Assembly: GCF_963678635.1 (NCBI RefSeq)
Contig: NC_087066.1
Span: 27,061,453-27,125,452, forward strand
From: Symsagittifera roscoffensis
Lineage: Eukaryota; Xenacoelomorpha; Acoela; Convolutidae
Direction of reading: 5' to 3'
DNA length: 64,000 nucleotides
Both the position numbers and the translations under genes were made by a program. Position 1 is the stretch's first letter. Every line of letters starts with the position of its first letter. Positions 53,308-64,000 of this stretch are shown here, in pieces. Below the pieces are notes generated by a model. It did not search any database and was not told where the DNA came from. It saw only the letters and a program-made list of their open reading frames with translations.

Positions 53308-56300
53308 CTAAGAATACAACACAAGTATGCATAATTTGTCTAGCTAGTGCATACTTAACTCACCAACAAAAAGTTACAAAAAATCGCAAGAAAATTGATT
53401 GACTTTTACTATGAAATGTTCAATATTGCGCTTCAACGAAAGAAAGATATCGTTTTAAAGCTCTTTCAATTTCAAGAATCTTTTGATTGACACTTTTTGT
53501 TGTTGCAAAATCTTTGAAAATGTCTCAATATAAAATGACAATATTTTGTTTTGATTTTCACTAGATAACGTTAGCTAGATAAAACTCCTTTAAAAAAGTA
53601 GGGAAGTTTCAATTTATCTCTTCAAACAATGCATTAAAACGCGACTCAGTTTGAAAAAAAATTATAATTTTTCAATGTTTCAAAAATAACTGATCGTAAC
53701 TTTCTGTGCTAGTAGCTTATTAACCGCCTTTACTTGTTCACTTTATCAATTGGAGAGATCAATTTTCTTTCTATTTATCAACAACTTTTGAAATGATTTT
53801 TAAAGTCAATGCACGAAAAACATCTGAGCGTGAAACTGAGAATTTGCCCTAAAAATAATGAAAAGAAAACTGAAGTGTCTGCTCATCGTTTGTTGACGCA
53901 TCAACACTTTCGACAATTTTATTTAGCCGAAATTAAAAAAATATTTTTTTTCAAAAATAACATGCGAAAAATAGACAATATTCAACTTTCAAAAAACGAT
54001 GACTGTGCAGTAATTCGCATAATTACAATCTTGCTTTCGCTAATAGTAAAAAAAACTGTCTATGATCGAGTTTCGAGATGGAGGTAATCGATAACCAAAT
54101 TGTTTACAAAACGAAAGCGTTGAATACTCACTGGCGGAGCACCCATGTAGTATTGAGGCTGCTGCATATGTTGATCAGACGAGGCTCCCGGGATACTGAC
54201 TGGTGGGAATCCAGGCATTGGAGGAGCTGTCATGAAGTTAGGCATTGGAGGTGGTTTCATCATGCCCGACTGGTTCGAACTAAACACGTCATACAACCAT
54301 TTAATACTGCATCAAATTACCGAGAAAAACCAACGCCTGTTTAATTGATTGTATTTTGATGATACTTTAATTTTACCAAGTTAATCAAATTTAATCGACT
54401 TGTTTCAATTTTGGGAAAAATTACATATAAGTAATCCTGATGACATAACAGTAACCGGGATCTACCTTTAATATTTTCTTGTTTGTTCACAAAAACACTT
54501 TATAAGCGGGGTAAATTTAACTAACTTGGCCTGCATCGTAGTCATCAGATGGGGAATGTTCGGGTTGTTCATCGAAAACATCGGCGGCGGATTCATTCCT
54601 GGTGGAAAATTCAGAGGCGGTAGTTTTGAGAAGTCAATGGTCGGAGGCATCATAGGCGCCGAAGGTGTTACCGATTCCGGTTTTGGAGGAGTATTCGTCA
54701 TACTGGTTGGCTGCTGTTGGTATTGTTGCGCTGACGTAGGAGTGTAACTCACCGGTGCTTGTGATTGGTAGGCAGACGCTGAAGTTTGATCTGTTTTAGG
54801 AGTGGAGGACACTGCTTGTTGTTCAGTTGCTGCGGGTTGAGATACTGGAGGCATGTTTGGAAATCCGGTCAGAAGGTCTGGGTTAATTGAGGGCGGGGCC
54901 GGGAATGGAGGTATCGAGGGCAATTGCGAAAACAGAGGAGGTTGAGGAGCACCTGAATAGAAAGATCTTGCAGATTCCGAAAAGCTCTGACAGTGCAAAA
55001 ATTTAAATCATTTAGATATTGAATCCTTAGGGTCAAGAATAAATCTGTTGTGATTGTGGTCAATATAAAATTTGAAAAGCTAACCATCGGTCAGAGGCAC
55101 ATTTTGATATCCGTTCATTTCTATAGTGGCGTTGTTTTGATCTTTCTGAGGCTGAGGTGGAACCAGAGACCCTGCTTCAGGATAAGCTTCTGACCCATTT
55201 TGCACGTTTTCCTGGCCGTCTGCAATTTGGACACTTTTCGGAAACTGGCGATTCAGAGGTATGCGATGTAAATATCCATGAGCTAGACCACATCCAAGCC
55301 TATATAAAGTCAATGTTTCGTGCTTTGAAAATTTCGAATATACTTGTTTTAATTTTCAAATTAATTAGGCTTACATTCCTTCCCCACCCCAAGCACTGTT
55401 TGGGGTGATGGTTATTTCTCGACACGCGTCAGCATCTGAGTTATAAACAAAGAAATTTAGTGGTTTTCTGTCGCTCGATTCAATCAGCGTATACATGTCA
55501 TCCGGCTAAAAACAACTTTCTTTGAGCATAGTGATTTTTAAATGAAACAATAGCGATTTGTAGAATGATAAACTCACTTCATGAAGCAAAGTGTCAGATC
55601 CAATTATATAATCCGTGTCGGATTGAAGTCCAGCTAATTGAGCAGGAGAATTCAGCTTCAAATCCTTCAATGGACAAACAAAACAAAGTGAAGAATTTCA
55701 TACCAAAGAACGAAAAGAGCTCTGAAGAAAATTACATCACAATATATTTGATTCAAATAAGAAACACGATTTACACTCTTTTTGAATGAGAGCGTCACTT
55801 CAGCTCTAATTTGAAATGAAATGAGAAATGAAGCTTCAAATGATGTCAAAGTCAAACAAAGAAATAAAATTCGTCTCGAAAGAGACAATTGAGCTCGTTT
55901 GAAAAAGAAAGAAAAGCGAGCAAAAAAGTATAACTCAAAATTTTGAGTCCACGAACAGAAAACCTAAATAAAAAGAGAAATCGCTAAGTAATTATGACAT
56001 AAACAGGAAAAAACCTCAAAATATAGAGATAAAACCAGGAATGAAAACCAGGAATGAAATAACGCACAGCGGGGAAGTGAAGCTAGCAGATATGCTCAAA
56101 ATATGCCTGTTGATGACAATATCACAAAATGGGCAGAAAAATTATTTGCTTGTTAAACAAATTGTTATCCTGATGAAATATGTTCCGATTGGATAACGCT
56201 TGCCAATCGCAGGCGTCATTAAATAAATCGAAAAGAATAAAAGAAAAATCGATACAATCCAAGAAGAGAACCATATCGGACTGATTTATTACTCTTTAAT

Positions 56301-59300
56301 TTCGGTTATTACTCTTTAACGTTATTACTATGAACTTCGGTTTTATGTAGATAGCTTTGTTGAAAAAGAAATTCGGTTCCTCTATCAGACGAAAAGCCCT
56401 CATTACTTCAACTCGCGTGAAGGGCAATTATTGTTTATCCAATAAATTAATTTTCGGCTCGATGTGAAGCAGCTAAGAAGCACTGAGGCATCGAAAATGG
56501 CCAAATCAAAACATATATCTTTTTTTTTCAGATCCCTTTAAAGACTAGACACGATCCATCACTTCTCTAGCACACTTCCCTGGCCAGAAAAAAAACGAAC
56601 AAATGAATTTTAAAAAAACTAACGATACAGAGCAGAAATTTCTACATTCTAAATGAGTATCGCAAGCCATCAAATTATAAACAGAAAAAATATATATTGA
56701 AAAGTGAACATGAATTTGTGATTTCGAATCAAAACTACTTTCGAATCAAAAGAAGCTATAACAGGAAGCTCGTGACAAAGTCCCATGCAGAGTGCAAAAC
56801 ACTGAGAAGTAGAAAATTAGTCAAACGAAACTTTAAAAAACAATAAAAAAACGCAATAAAATACCCTAATTTTTGTTAAAAATTACAATTATATCTCCCA
56901 AATTTCATAAATTCGAACTTTCGAGAAAGTCAAGTTTGAAATATTATTTAAAATAGTGAATTAGACACTAGGCATGTCTAACAATACAGAGCAACATAAG
57001 AATAAGCTGATATATCAAAACTCAATTAGCATAATTTTTTCCAAAATGAAGAAAGCAGCGGGCGTCATTTCTGTGAGTCAAATTGATTACTGAGAGATAA
57101 GGTTAATTCAGCGCTTCAAATTATGATAAGATAGGGTAATCGATCAGTATTCGAATATAAATTGAATTTTCTCAATGCATCTTCTTAAAAAGATCATTTA
57201 AGTGATTTTCCCAAAACTGATCGAGTTTCAGTTCTTAGTTTTTCATAGTTCAAATCATAGAACGAAACAAATTATGATAAGATAGGTCAATTGATCAGGA
57301 TTCAAACATAAATTGAATTTTCTCAATGAATTTTCTGAAAAAGATCATTTAAGTGATTTTCCCAAAACTGATCGAGTTTCAATTCTTATTTTTCATAGTT
57401 CAAATCATAGAACGAAACAAATTATGATAAGATAGGGCAATTGATCAGGATTCAAATATAAATTGGATTTTCTCGATGAACTTTCTTAAAAAGATCATTT
57501 AAGTGAGTTTTCCCAAAACGGATCAAGTTTCAGTTCCTGTTTTTTCATAGTTTAAATCATAGAACGAAACAAATTATGATAAGATAGGGCAATTGATCAG
57601 GATTCAAATAAAAATTGGATTTTCTCGATGAACTTTCTTAAAAAGATCATCTAAGTGAGTTTTCCCAAAACGGATCGAGTTTCAGTTCTTGTTTTTTCAT
57701 AGTTTGAATCATAGAACGAAACAAATGATGATAAGATAGGGCAATTGATCAGGATTCAATTATAAATTGGATTTTCTCGATGAACTTTCTTACAAAGATC
57801 ATTTTAGTGAGTTTTGTAAAAACGGATCGATTTTCAGTTCTTGTTTTTTCATAGTTTAAATCATAGAACAAAACAAATTATGATAAGATAGGGCAATTGA
57901 TCAGGATTCAAATATAAATTGAATTTTCTCAGAGCATTTTCTTAAAAAGATCATTTAAGTGAGTTTTCCCAAAACGGATCAAGTTTCAGTTCCTATTTTT
58001 TCATAGTTTAAATCATAGAACGAAACAAATTATGATAAGATAGGGCAATTGATCAGGATTCAAATATAAATTGGACTTTCTCGATGAACTTTCTTAAAAA
58101 GATCATTTAAGTGAGTTTTCCCAAAACGGATCGAGTTTCAGTTCTTGTTTTTCATAGTTCAAATCATAGAACGAAACAAATTATGATAAAATAGGGCAAT
58201 TGATCAGGATTCAAATATAAAACAAATATAAATTGAACTTTCTCAATGAATTTTCTTAAAAATATCTTATATTTTTAAGAAAATTCATTGAGAAAGTTCA
58301 ATTTATATTTGTTTTATATTTTCTCAATGAATTTTCTTTAAAAGATCATCTAAGTGAGTTTTCCCAAAACGGATCGAGTTTCAGTTCTTGTTTTTTCATA
58401 GTTTGAATCATAGAACGAAACAAATTATGATAAGATAGGGCAATTGATCAGGATTCAATTATAAATTGGATTTTCTCGATGAACTTTCTTACAAAGATCA
58501 TTTTAGTGAGTTTTCTAAAAACGGATCGATTTTCAGTTCTTGTTTTTTCATAGTTTAAATCATAGAACAAAACAAATTATGATAAGATAGGGCAATTGAT
58601 CAGGATTCAAATATAAATTGAATTTTCTCAGAGCATTTTCTTAAAAAGATCATTTAAGTGAGTTTTCCCAAAACGGATCAAGTTTCAGTTCCTATTTTTT
58701 CATAGTTTAAATCATAGAACGAAACAAATTATGATAAGATAGGGCAATTGATCAAGATTCAAATATAAATTGGACTTTCTCGATGAACTTTCTTAAAAAG
58801 ATCATTTAAGTGAGTTTTCCCAAAACGGATCGAGTTTCAGTTCTTGTTTTTCATAGTTCAAATCATAGAACGAAACAAATTATGATAAAATAGGGCAATT
58901 GATCAGGATTCAAATATAAAACAAATATAAATTGAACTTTCTCAATGAATTTTCTTAAAAATATCTTATATTTTTAAGAAAATTCATTGAGAAAGTTCAA
59001 TTTATATTTGTTTTATATTTTCTCAATGAATTTTCTTAAACAGATCATTTAAGTGAATTTTCCCAAAACTGATCGAGTTTCAGTTTTTGTTTCTCCAAGT
59101 TTAAATCATAAGACAAAACAAATGCGCACTCAATACATCATTAGAAGATCAAACAAACCTAGATTTGCAAATTGATTCTAAAAAACAAAAACTTGATTTT
59201 GCTCCAAAACCGAACCATGCATCGGGTGTCGTTATGCACCTAAGGCATAACTTTTTACGAAAAAGAAAAGTACCGAGCAATTTTTTATGAAATTTTTATA

Positions 59301-62300
59301 ATCTTTTATGAATCAAGCCCATTCAAAGAAACAGAGGATCATAAAGATAAAGCTATCAACCAACACTCAACTCAAGGATAAAAAAAACGAAAAGCAATCA
59401 ATGGCTGCATTAAAAAATTGTTAAACAGCAAAAGACTGCACACCTTATATAGTGAAAAAAAAAACAAGAAATAACTGCAATGTTTTTTCTTACAATAAAA
59501 GGAAAACATCACAGAAAAAATAAAAGTGGAAAACTTTATTAAACTGACATGGTATTTAAAAAATCAGTACTTGTTTATTGAAGAGTGGACAGTATAAAAT
59601 CTCTGTAAATTTGTCACCAAAAAAAACTAAAACAAGAAACAAATCATTGCAACGATTATAAAAAATGAAAAAGGATCGAATAACTGTGAAACTTTTGTGG
59701 AAAAAAAAATTACTCAGCAGAAAAAGAATAGTGCTTTAGAAATCTTCATTTACAATTTGACAACTTTGAAACAAAACAAATGAGGAATTAAAAATTAAGC
59801 CATTTCAACCGTAGAGGAAACCATTGAAAATATCAAAAAAACTCAATTGAAAGTTCGATTTCTTCGAAATAAAGGCTTTTAAAAGTTACGAATTATTTTT
59901 TTAAATGATAACTGAGGTAAATTATCTAGAAAACAACAAAAAACAACGTCATATGGTTGCTTAGAAAAAATTTAAAAAAGGAAAAAACTAAAGCAAAAAT
60001 AACGGACAAAACCACTCGGGAAATTTTCATAAAACAAAAAGTAAAATCACAGCAACTCTTTAAAATAATAAAAAATCAAACAAATCAATGATTAACTTTA
60101 TCGAAATTACATAAACTTAAAAGAAAAAATCACTGCAGAGCAGTTCGTTGAATCAAAAAGAACAAAAAGGTACGAAGTTTTTTCAACAAAAAACCAAGAA
60201 TGCAAATCACTAACCACAAAACCAAAAAAAAAACAATTTTTGATCTCAAATTGATATCATTAAGTGGGACAAAGTGAAGCGCTCACCTATCCTTGCATAG
60301 ATTTTTGGCGAAAAAGTATATGAAGAATTAATTTATGAAAACAATCAATCGCATTACTAAATATAATTTCAAACTCTTTAAACAGAAGGCTACCAATAAC
60401 AGTACACATCCTTGCTTGGTCCTGCGCTGTCAATCAAACATGTTTAAAATTGGTATCAGCAATTATTTTGCTGCCGAAACTCCTCTACGCACTTACCCTT
60501 TTGGTCTGAAGTCGTAGGCCCTCGTAGCCGATTTATTTAACCTACTTGAAATTGTTCACATTAAGCTAGCTTCAAATGAGAGACTTCAGTTTCCAAAACA
60601 GAAGTCCAAGATCAAGGTAACAATGAAAGAAAGCATAGCTCAAAATGGAGCCTATTATCAAAAAAGTATAACCAAGAATAAACAAACCCTAAATAGCATT
60701 GATTTGATTTTTTAAAGTGACTTAAAATTTAAAAAGTGAAAAAACAGCAAAGCATGATTTAGTTCAAACATGCATGGTTGAAAACCTATGCGATTAGGCG
60801 CAAAACCGATGCTAGGTGAAAATCCGCAGGCTAGCAGTAGCGCTTGAACCTATTTGCACAGCATAGCTATGTAATTACGGACAGTAGCTAGGAAATATAG
60901 AGATGTCGTTTAACTCTTAAACATGTATACTTGGCTTAAACGTCGCTGGAAATGTCTTCTCGATCAAACGTTAAATATTATATAGATTGTACTAGAATCG
61001 TAAATCAAACTAAAAAAACCAGCACAATTAGAAGACGACATCGAAATGATTATTTGAGAAAGACATAGATGTTGTTTTTCCTAAGCTTTCGTCATTTTCT
61101 GCCCGCTAGCTTTAAATGCCTATTTTCTCAGCTTCATCTGTCCAATTTCCCAGCGGTGAAAAAAAAGTATGTTGATGCTGTTTTATCTATTGTGCTTATT
61201 TCTTTGTGTAAAAAGCAAATCATGACTTTACTGAAATAAGAGCTCAGTTGATAACTATTTTTAAAAACTTTTATCACCTGAGATTTTATTTCGATAAAGT
61301 CATATTTGCAAGTTCTTACCGAAAAATAAGCCTAACCGAGAAAGCGGGATCTACATTTTGTTTTTTCACACCTCAGAGGTGAAGCAGAGCTTTACACTTA
61401 ATGCGACATCGCGCAAACATGACATTTTAAGCAAGCGGGCATAATGTAAGACGAAAAACGTCGGAAAAACAATATCTACACCAGATGAGCGAAAAACAAA
61501 ATAGTTGTCATGAAATATTCTGATCACTAAAGATCGTAAGCAAACAAAAAAACGGCAAAACTTTAAAAAAGAAAAAATTTATAAAGACAGCTGTCTTAGC
61601 TAGTTAACACACGCTCTTTTAAAAAAAAACTACGGAGCAATGAATGCAATAACATAAACGGTTTAGACTAAAAATTAATGCAGTATAATTTGAAGGCATA
61701 TACTGAAACTGAACACAAAACTTGAGCATGAATTGTGCGAGTTAGGTTGGAAGGAGCAAATTGGTAGTCTAACAATCGTTTGCTTGTGTAAATTGTACTG
61801 TTCGTGGGAATCTTTTACCGTCTCATTCAATTATGTAAAAAGATCTCACAAAAAAAAACATAGCCAAGAGATAGTTGGGGATAAAATCAATAAACACAAA
61901 TTCAATAAAATTAAGAAAAGATTGAAATTTTTGAGAACTTAATAATTTCAAAGAAAAAGAAGGCATTAAAGCTCTTTGAATTTAAAAAATCTTTTATGAT
62001 CGACATTTTTACTTTTTTGATATAATTATTCAATTGAGAGAACTATATCACTGGGTTGAAATTAAATACCGTCAATTTCGAAACGTGAAAACCGTTCACG
62101 TTAAATGCGCTGTTTCCGCCGTCGTAGTTAGAGCCTTCTAATGCAGCAAAAATACCACCAAATATAGATAAAACTATAGCTAAAAGCGGCGATGAACTTC
62201 CGACAACTAGCTTAAGAACCTCACGTCCTGCCCTCTGAGCCACGGACGCTTGACTGAGGCAAACACAAGCCACCAATTAGCAGATTAGATGCTATGAAAT

Positions 62301-64000
62301 TTCCAAGGCTATTGATCATTATTATAGCAAAATCGCCCTTAAATGAGCACTTTAATTAACGAGTTAGGTTGGAATAAAATAAAGTTATACTAGCAATTAA
62401 CGCACCTTCGGTGCTTCGAAATTTTTCGACAACTAATGAAAAAAACCGCAATTATTGGAAACAACATCTGCAAACTTTTAGTGTACTGTGACTGCACCCA
62501 GATTTGGCAATTTCGAACTTTAAACTTTTTTAAATTCCCATTTTAAAAGCGTCTTCTCGAAAACTTAATGGGCCTCTGGAGAAATTTGGAAGCCAGATTT
62601 GCAACCACTGAGACTCCCTGAGAGCACCCTACTATAGGGTTAGGAATCCAAAATTTTATGAATTTTTTAAACATAAGATTCCCGGAAAAAAAATTGAAAA
62701 AAAAAACGTCTTATCTCGGAAAGATTTGAGCATTTATATTACGAGGCAAGATTTGAGATTTGATAATAATTTAGGTTTTCTGAAAAATTTTGAAAAAATC
62801 ACAAAAAAAGTCATATCTCGAAAACTACAAAGAATTGAGCAGTCATATTTGGAGGCAAGATTTGCAATACTTGAGAGTACTCTGACAGGACCTAACTACA
62901 GGGTTGGGAATTTCAGATTTTTAAAGAAAAAAAAATAATTCAATTTTTCTGAAAATTTTGAAGAAATCGCAAAAAACGTCATATCTCGAAAACTACAAAG
63001 ATTTGAACAGTTATATTTGGAGGCAAGATTTGTAACTCCTTAGAGTACTCCGACAGGACCTAACTACAGGGTTGTGAATTTCAAATTTTTAAAACTTAAT
63101 AATAATTTAAGTTTTCAGAAAAATTTTGAAAAAATCACAAAACGTCATATCTCGAAAACTACACTTGAGCAGTCATATTTGGAGGCAAGATTCGCAATCT
63201 TTGAGATTACTCTGACAGGACCCAACTAAAGGGTTGGGAATTTCAGATTTTGCGAAAAAAAAATTAGCATAAGTTTTCTGAAATTTTTTTGAAAAAATCA
63301 CAAAAAACGTCATCTCGAAAACTACAGTGATTTGAACAGTCATATTTGGAGGCAAGATTTTTAACTCCTTAGAGTACTCCGACAGCACCCAACTACAGGG
63401 TTGTGAACTTCAAGTTTTGTAAATTATTTTGTTATTTGAAATTTCTGAACATTTTTGAAAAAATCTCAAAAATCGTCTTATCTCGTTAACTAAAATGATT
63501 CGGGCATTCAAAATTGGAGGCCAAATTCGCAACCCCTAATTCGATATTGGGCTGCTTAACTTAAACTCGGTAAAATAACCACTAAAATCAAATTGGAAAA
63601 TTGAAAAAAATTCTTAACCATTGCAATATACGATATAGCTTAAACATGCAAAAATAATACGTTGAAAAAGCTTAAACATGGCGAGATAGTGAAGCCCGCA
63701 TTTAAATATATAGTAGATAGATATGAGACCTAACACGAGTCATAAACACGACCTATATAAGTGTCTTGACTACGTTCATTGACATGTAGTTACAACTTCT
63801 GAAAAATTCATTCTTGATGCCTGGTATTATTACACATGCAATTTTAATATCCAATCTAAAGCGAAACGCAAAATATGCAATTGAGGGTAAATTAGATCTA
63901 AAAGAGAGATCCAAACCCAATTTCATCAACTCTGTCTTGTTTCATTTCTAAATTTGTATATGTGTGAATATACTTACTACAACGTGCCACACGTTTTCAT
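53173..64000 (-). CDS. GORASP: GORASP (GRASP55/65) Golgi stacking protein, 3' two-thirds of the gene
   Basis: Exons 5' to 3' on minus: (beyond 64000)-63978, 55664-55578, 55505-55375, 55299-55085, 54952-54526, 54279-54132 and 53307-53173. Phases agree at every junction. The second PDZ-like half of the GRASP domain is plain: [61 protein letters not shown] and [15 protein letters not shown] serine/proline/glutamine-rich regulatory tail of about 280 residues follows, as in the family. GRASP proteins tether Golgi cisternae by homotypic PDZ contacts and act in unconventional secretion. The first PDZ and the N-terminal myristoylation glycine lie outside the window. The 8.3-kb intron is far larger than the others and is full of tandem repeats. 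No coding lesion is seen. Confidence 0.95.
54132..54279 (-). CDS. GORASP: GORASP exon: proline/methionine-rich tail
   Basis: 148 bases, entered in phase 2 after TGTTTAG and left in phase 0 at GTGAGT. Content is [20 protein letters not shown] and [11 protein letters not shown]. Confidence 0.85.
54526..54952 (-). CDS. GORASP: GORASP exon: long proline/serine/glutamine-rich tail
   Basis: 427 bases, acceptor TCTATTCAG in phase 1, donor GTTAGT in phase 2. It starts [18 protein letters not shown] and includes LLTGFPNMP and [17 protein letters not shown]. An open frame continues a little upstream, but phase selects the acceptor at 54953. Confidence 0.87.
55085..55299 (-). CDS. GORASP: GORASP exon: end of GRASP domain
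   Basis: 215 bases, acceptor TATATAG in phase 2, donor GTTAGC in phase 1. It encodes [14 protein letters not shown], the highly conserved end of the second PDZ half, then the start of the tail. Confidence 0.93.
55375..55505 (-). CDS. GORASP: GORASP exon: second PDZ half, core
   Basis: 131 bases between TTTTTAG and GTAAGC. It reads [20 protein letters not shown], then [20 protein letters not shown], a near-diagnostic GRASP sequence. Confidence 0.95.
55578..55664 (-). CDS. GORASP: GORASP exon: second PDZ half, start
   Basis: An 87-base phase-0 exon encoding [20 protein letters not shown] and IGSDTLLHE. It aligns with the family segment that begins PNSPAALAGL. The acceptor (CCATTGAAG at 55665) is the less certain border. 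Confidence 0.9.
58213..58321. repeat. 109-bp near-perfect palindrome, first copy
   Basis: Two 53-base arms (58213-58265 and 58269-58321) are exact reverse complements around a three-base loop CTT. Each arm is built from monomer sequence (AATTGAACTTTCTCAATGAA), so it arose by inversion of a piece of the array. Confidence 0.92.
58912..59020. repeat. 109-bp near-perfect palindrome, second copy
   Basis: Same sequence as the first palindrome, 699 bases downstream. It was copied as part of the higher-order unit. Confidence 0.92.
62640..63560. repeat. Tandem array of a 165-170-bp monomer
   Basis: Four clear monomers and degenerate edges. The marker CATATCTCGAAAACTAC recurs near 62811, 62981, 63147 and, degenerate, 63309. 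ACAGGACCTAACTACAGGGT recurs near 62886, 63056, 63217 and 63383. Unrelated to the 152-bp array. Confidence 0.85.
63978..64000 (-). CDS. GORASP: GORASP exon, last 23 bases at window edge
   Basis: The minus strand reads ENVWHVV followed by the donor GTAAGTA. ENVWHV is a hallmark of the link between the two PDZ halves, and the phase-0 junction joins exactly to DLKLNSPAQ at 55664. The two bases left over (AT) fit the asparagine expected before ENVWHV. Confidence 0.9.

Larger units (their letters stand above)
57117..59110. repeat. Tandem array of a 152-bp monomer with 699-bp higher-order period
   Basis: About twelve monomers, each with AATTATGATAAGATAGGGCA, GATCAGGATTC, AAAAAGATCATTTAAGTGAG and CAAAACGGATCGAGTTTCAG. 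Their starts step by 151-153 bases. From about 57620 the array repeats as two 699-bp blocks, each of four monomers plus one palindrome, marked by shared variants (GGATTCAATTATAAATTGG at 57752 and 58451). Confidence 0.92.
55665..63977 (-). other. GORASP intron of 8.3 kb
   Basis: Donor GTAAGTA at 63977-63971, acceptor before 55664. It is AT-rich and holds the 152-bp array (57117-59110), the 165-170-bp array (about 62640-63560), and otherwise no recognisable gene. A 78-codon minus frame at 62043-62276 with a hydrophobic stretch lies inside, but has no support as an exon of this gene. Confidence 0.85.

Noticed and set aside
57117-59110. Regular repeats considered as a CRISPR array
   Set aside because: The 152-bp units are directly adjacent with no unique spacers, in a eukaryotic intron; this is a satellite.
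60335-60540. A small GC-richer patch with a GTAAGT on minus, considered as an extra GORASP exon
   Set aside because: The neighbouring GORASP exons already join in the conserved order, and no acceptor bounds it.
62043-62276. A minus frame with [20 protein letters not shown], preceded by a plausible acceptor
   Set aside because: It lies in the GORASP intron on the same strand but cannot be spliced between ENVWHVV and DLKLNSP without breaking a conserved junction; no homology recognised. Might be an unrelated exon.

Overview
The window is nuclear DNA of an invertebrate animal. It has GT-AG introns, an AMPA/kainate-type glutamate receptor, a Golgi GRASP protein and BEL/Pao retrotransposons, which are known only from metazoans. 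I cannot fix the phylum from sequence alone. The DNA is AT-rich, repeat-laden and contains one 200-base assembly gap (45420-45619). I found no rRNA, tRNA or CRISPR, and nothing bacterial.

Three host genes are supported. (1) An intronless RING/B-box/coiled-coil protein on + (885-1955). (2) An ionotropic glutamate receptor on - (3014-12147), eight exons that can be joined in frame and cover almost the whole mature protein; only the first (signal-peptide) exon is not located. (3) A GORASP (GRASP55/65) gene on - (53173 to beyond 64000), six complete exons plus the last 23 bases of a seventh at the window edge, split by an 8.3-kb intron. A fourth, weaker candidate is a lone 5' coding exon on + (24316-24528).

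Between and inside these genes lie mobile elements. Introns of the receptor gene hold a hAT-type element and two copies of a rolling-circle (Helentron/HINE)-like element. From 16.9 to 26.6 kb there are seven short inverted-repeat elements (MITEs) with GGCTCTTTTTCC ends and 8-bp target duplications. The same stretch holds a foldback repeat and a decayed Ty3/Gypsy element (18381-23327, minus strand) that landed inside an older hAT copy. From 26776 to the gap is an 18.6-kb head-to-tail array of BEL/Pao: four LTRs alternating with three internal regions, all on minus and each broken differently. From 45.6 to 52 kb there are more hAT and HINE-like copies, some degraded.

The long GORASP intron (55665-63977) holds two tandem arrays. 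One is a 152-bp monomer array with a 699-bp higher-order period that contains a 109-bp near-perfect palindrome twice. The other has a 165-170-bp monomer.

The most informative observation is the BEL array. Its two outer LTRs share one haplotype and its two inner LTRs share another, and copy 3 switches from divergent to identical sequence near 41.1 kb. This fits one provirus into which two extra units were recombined, or an assembly artefact. All splice sites and element ends were placed by eye.
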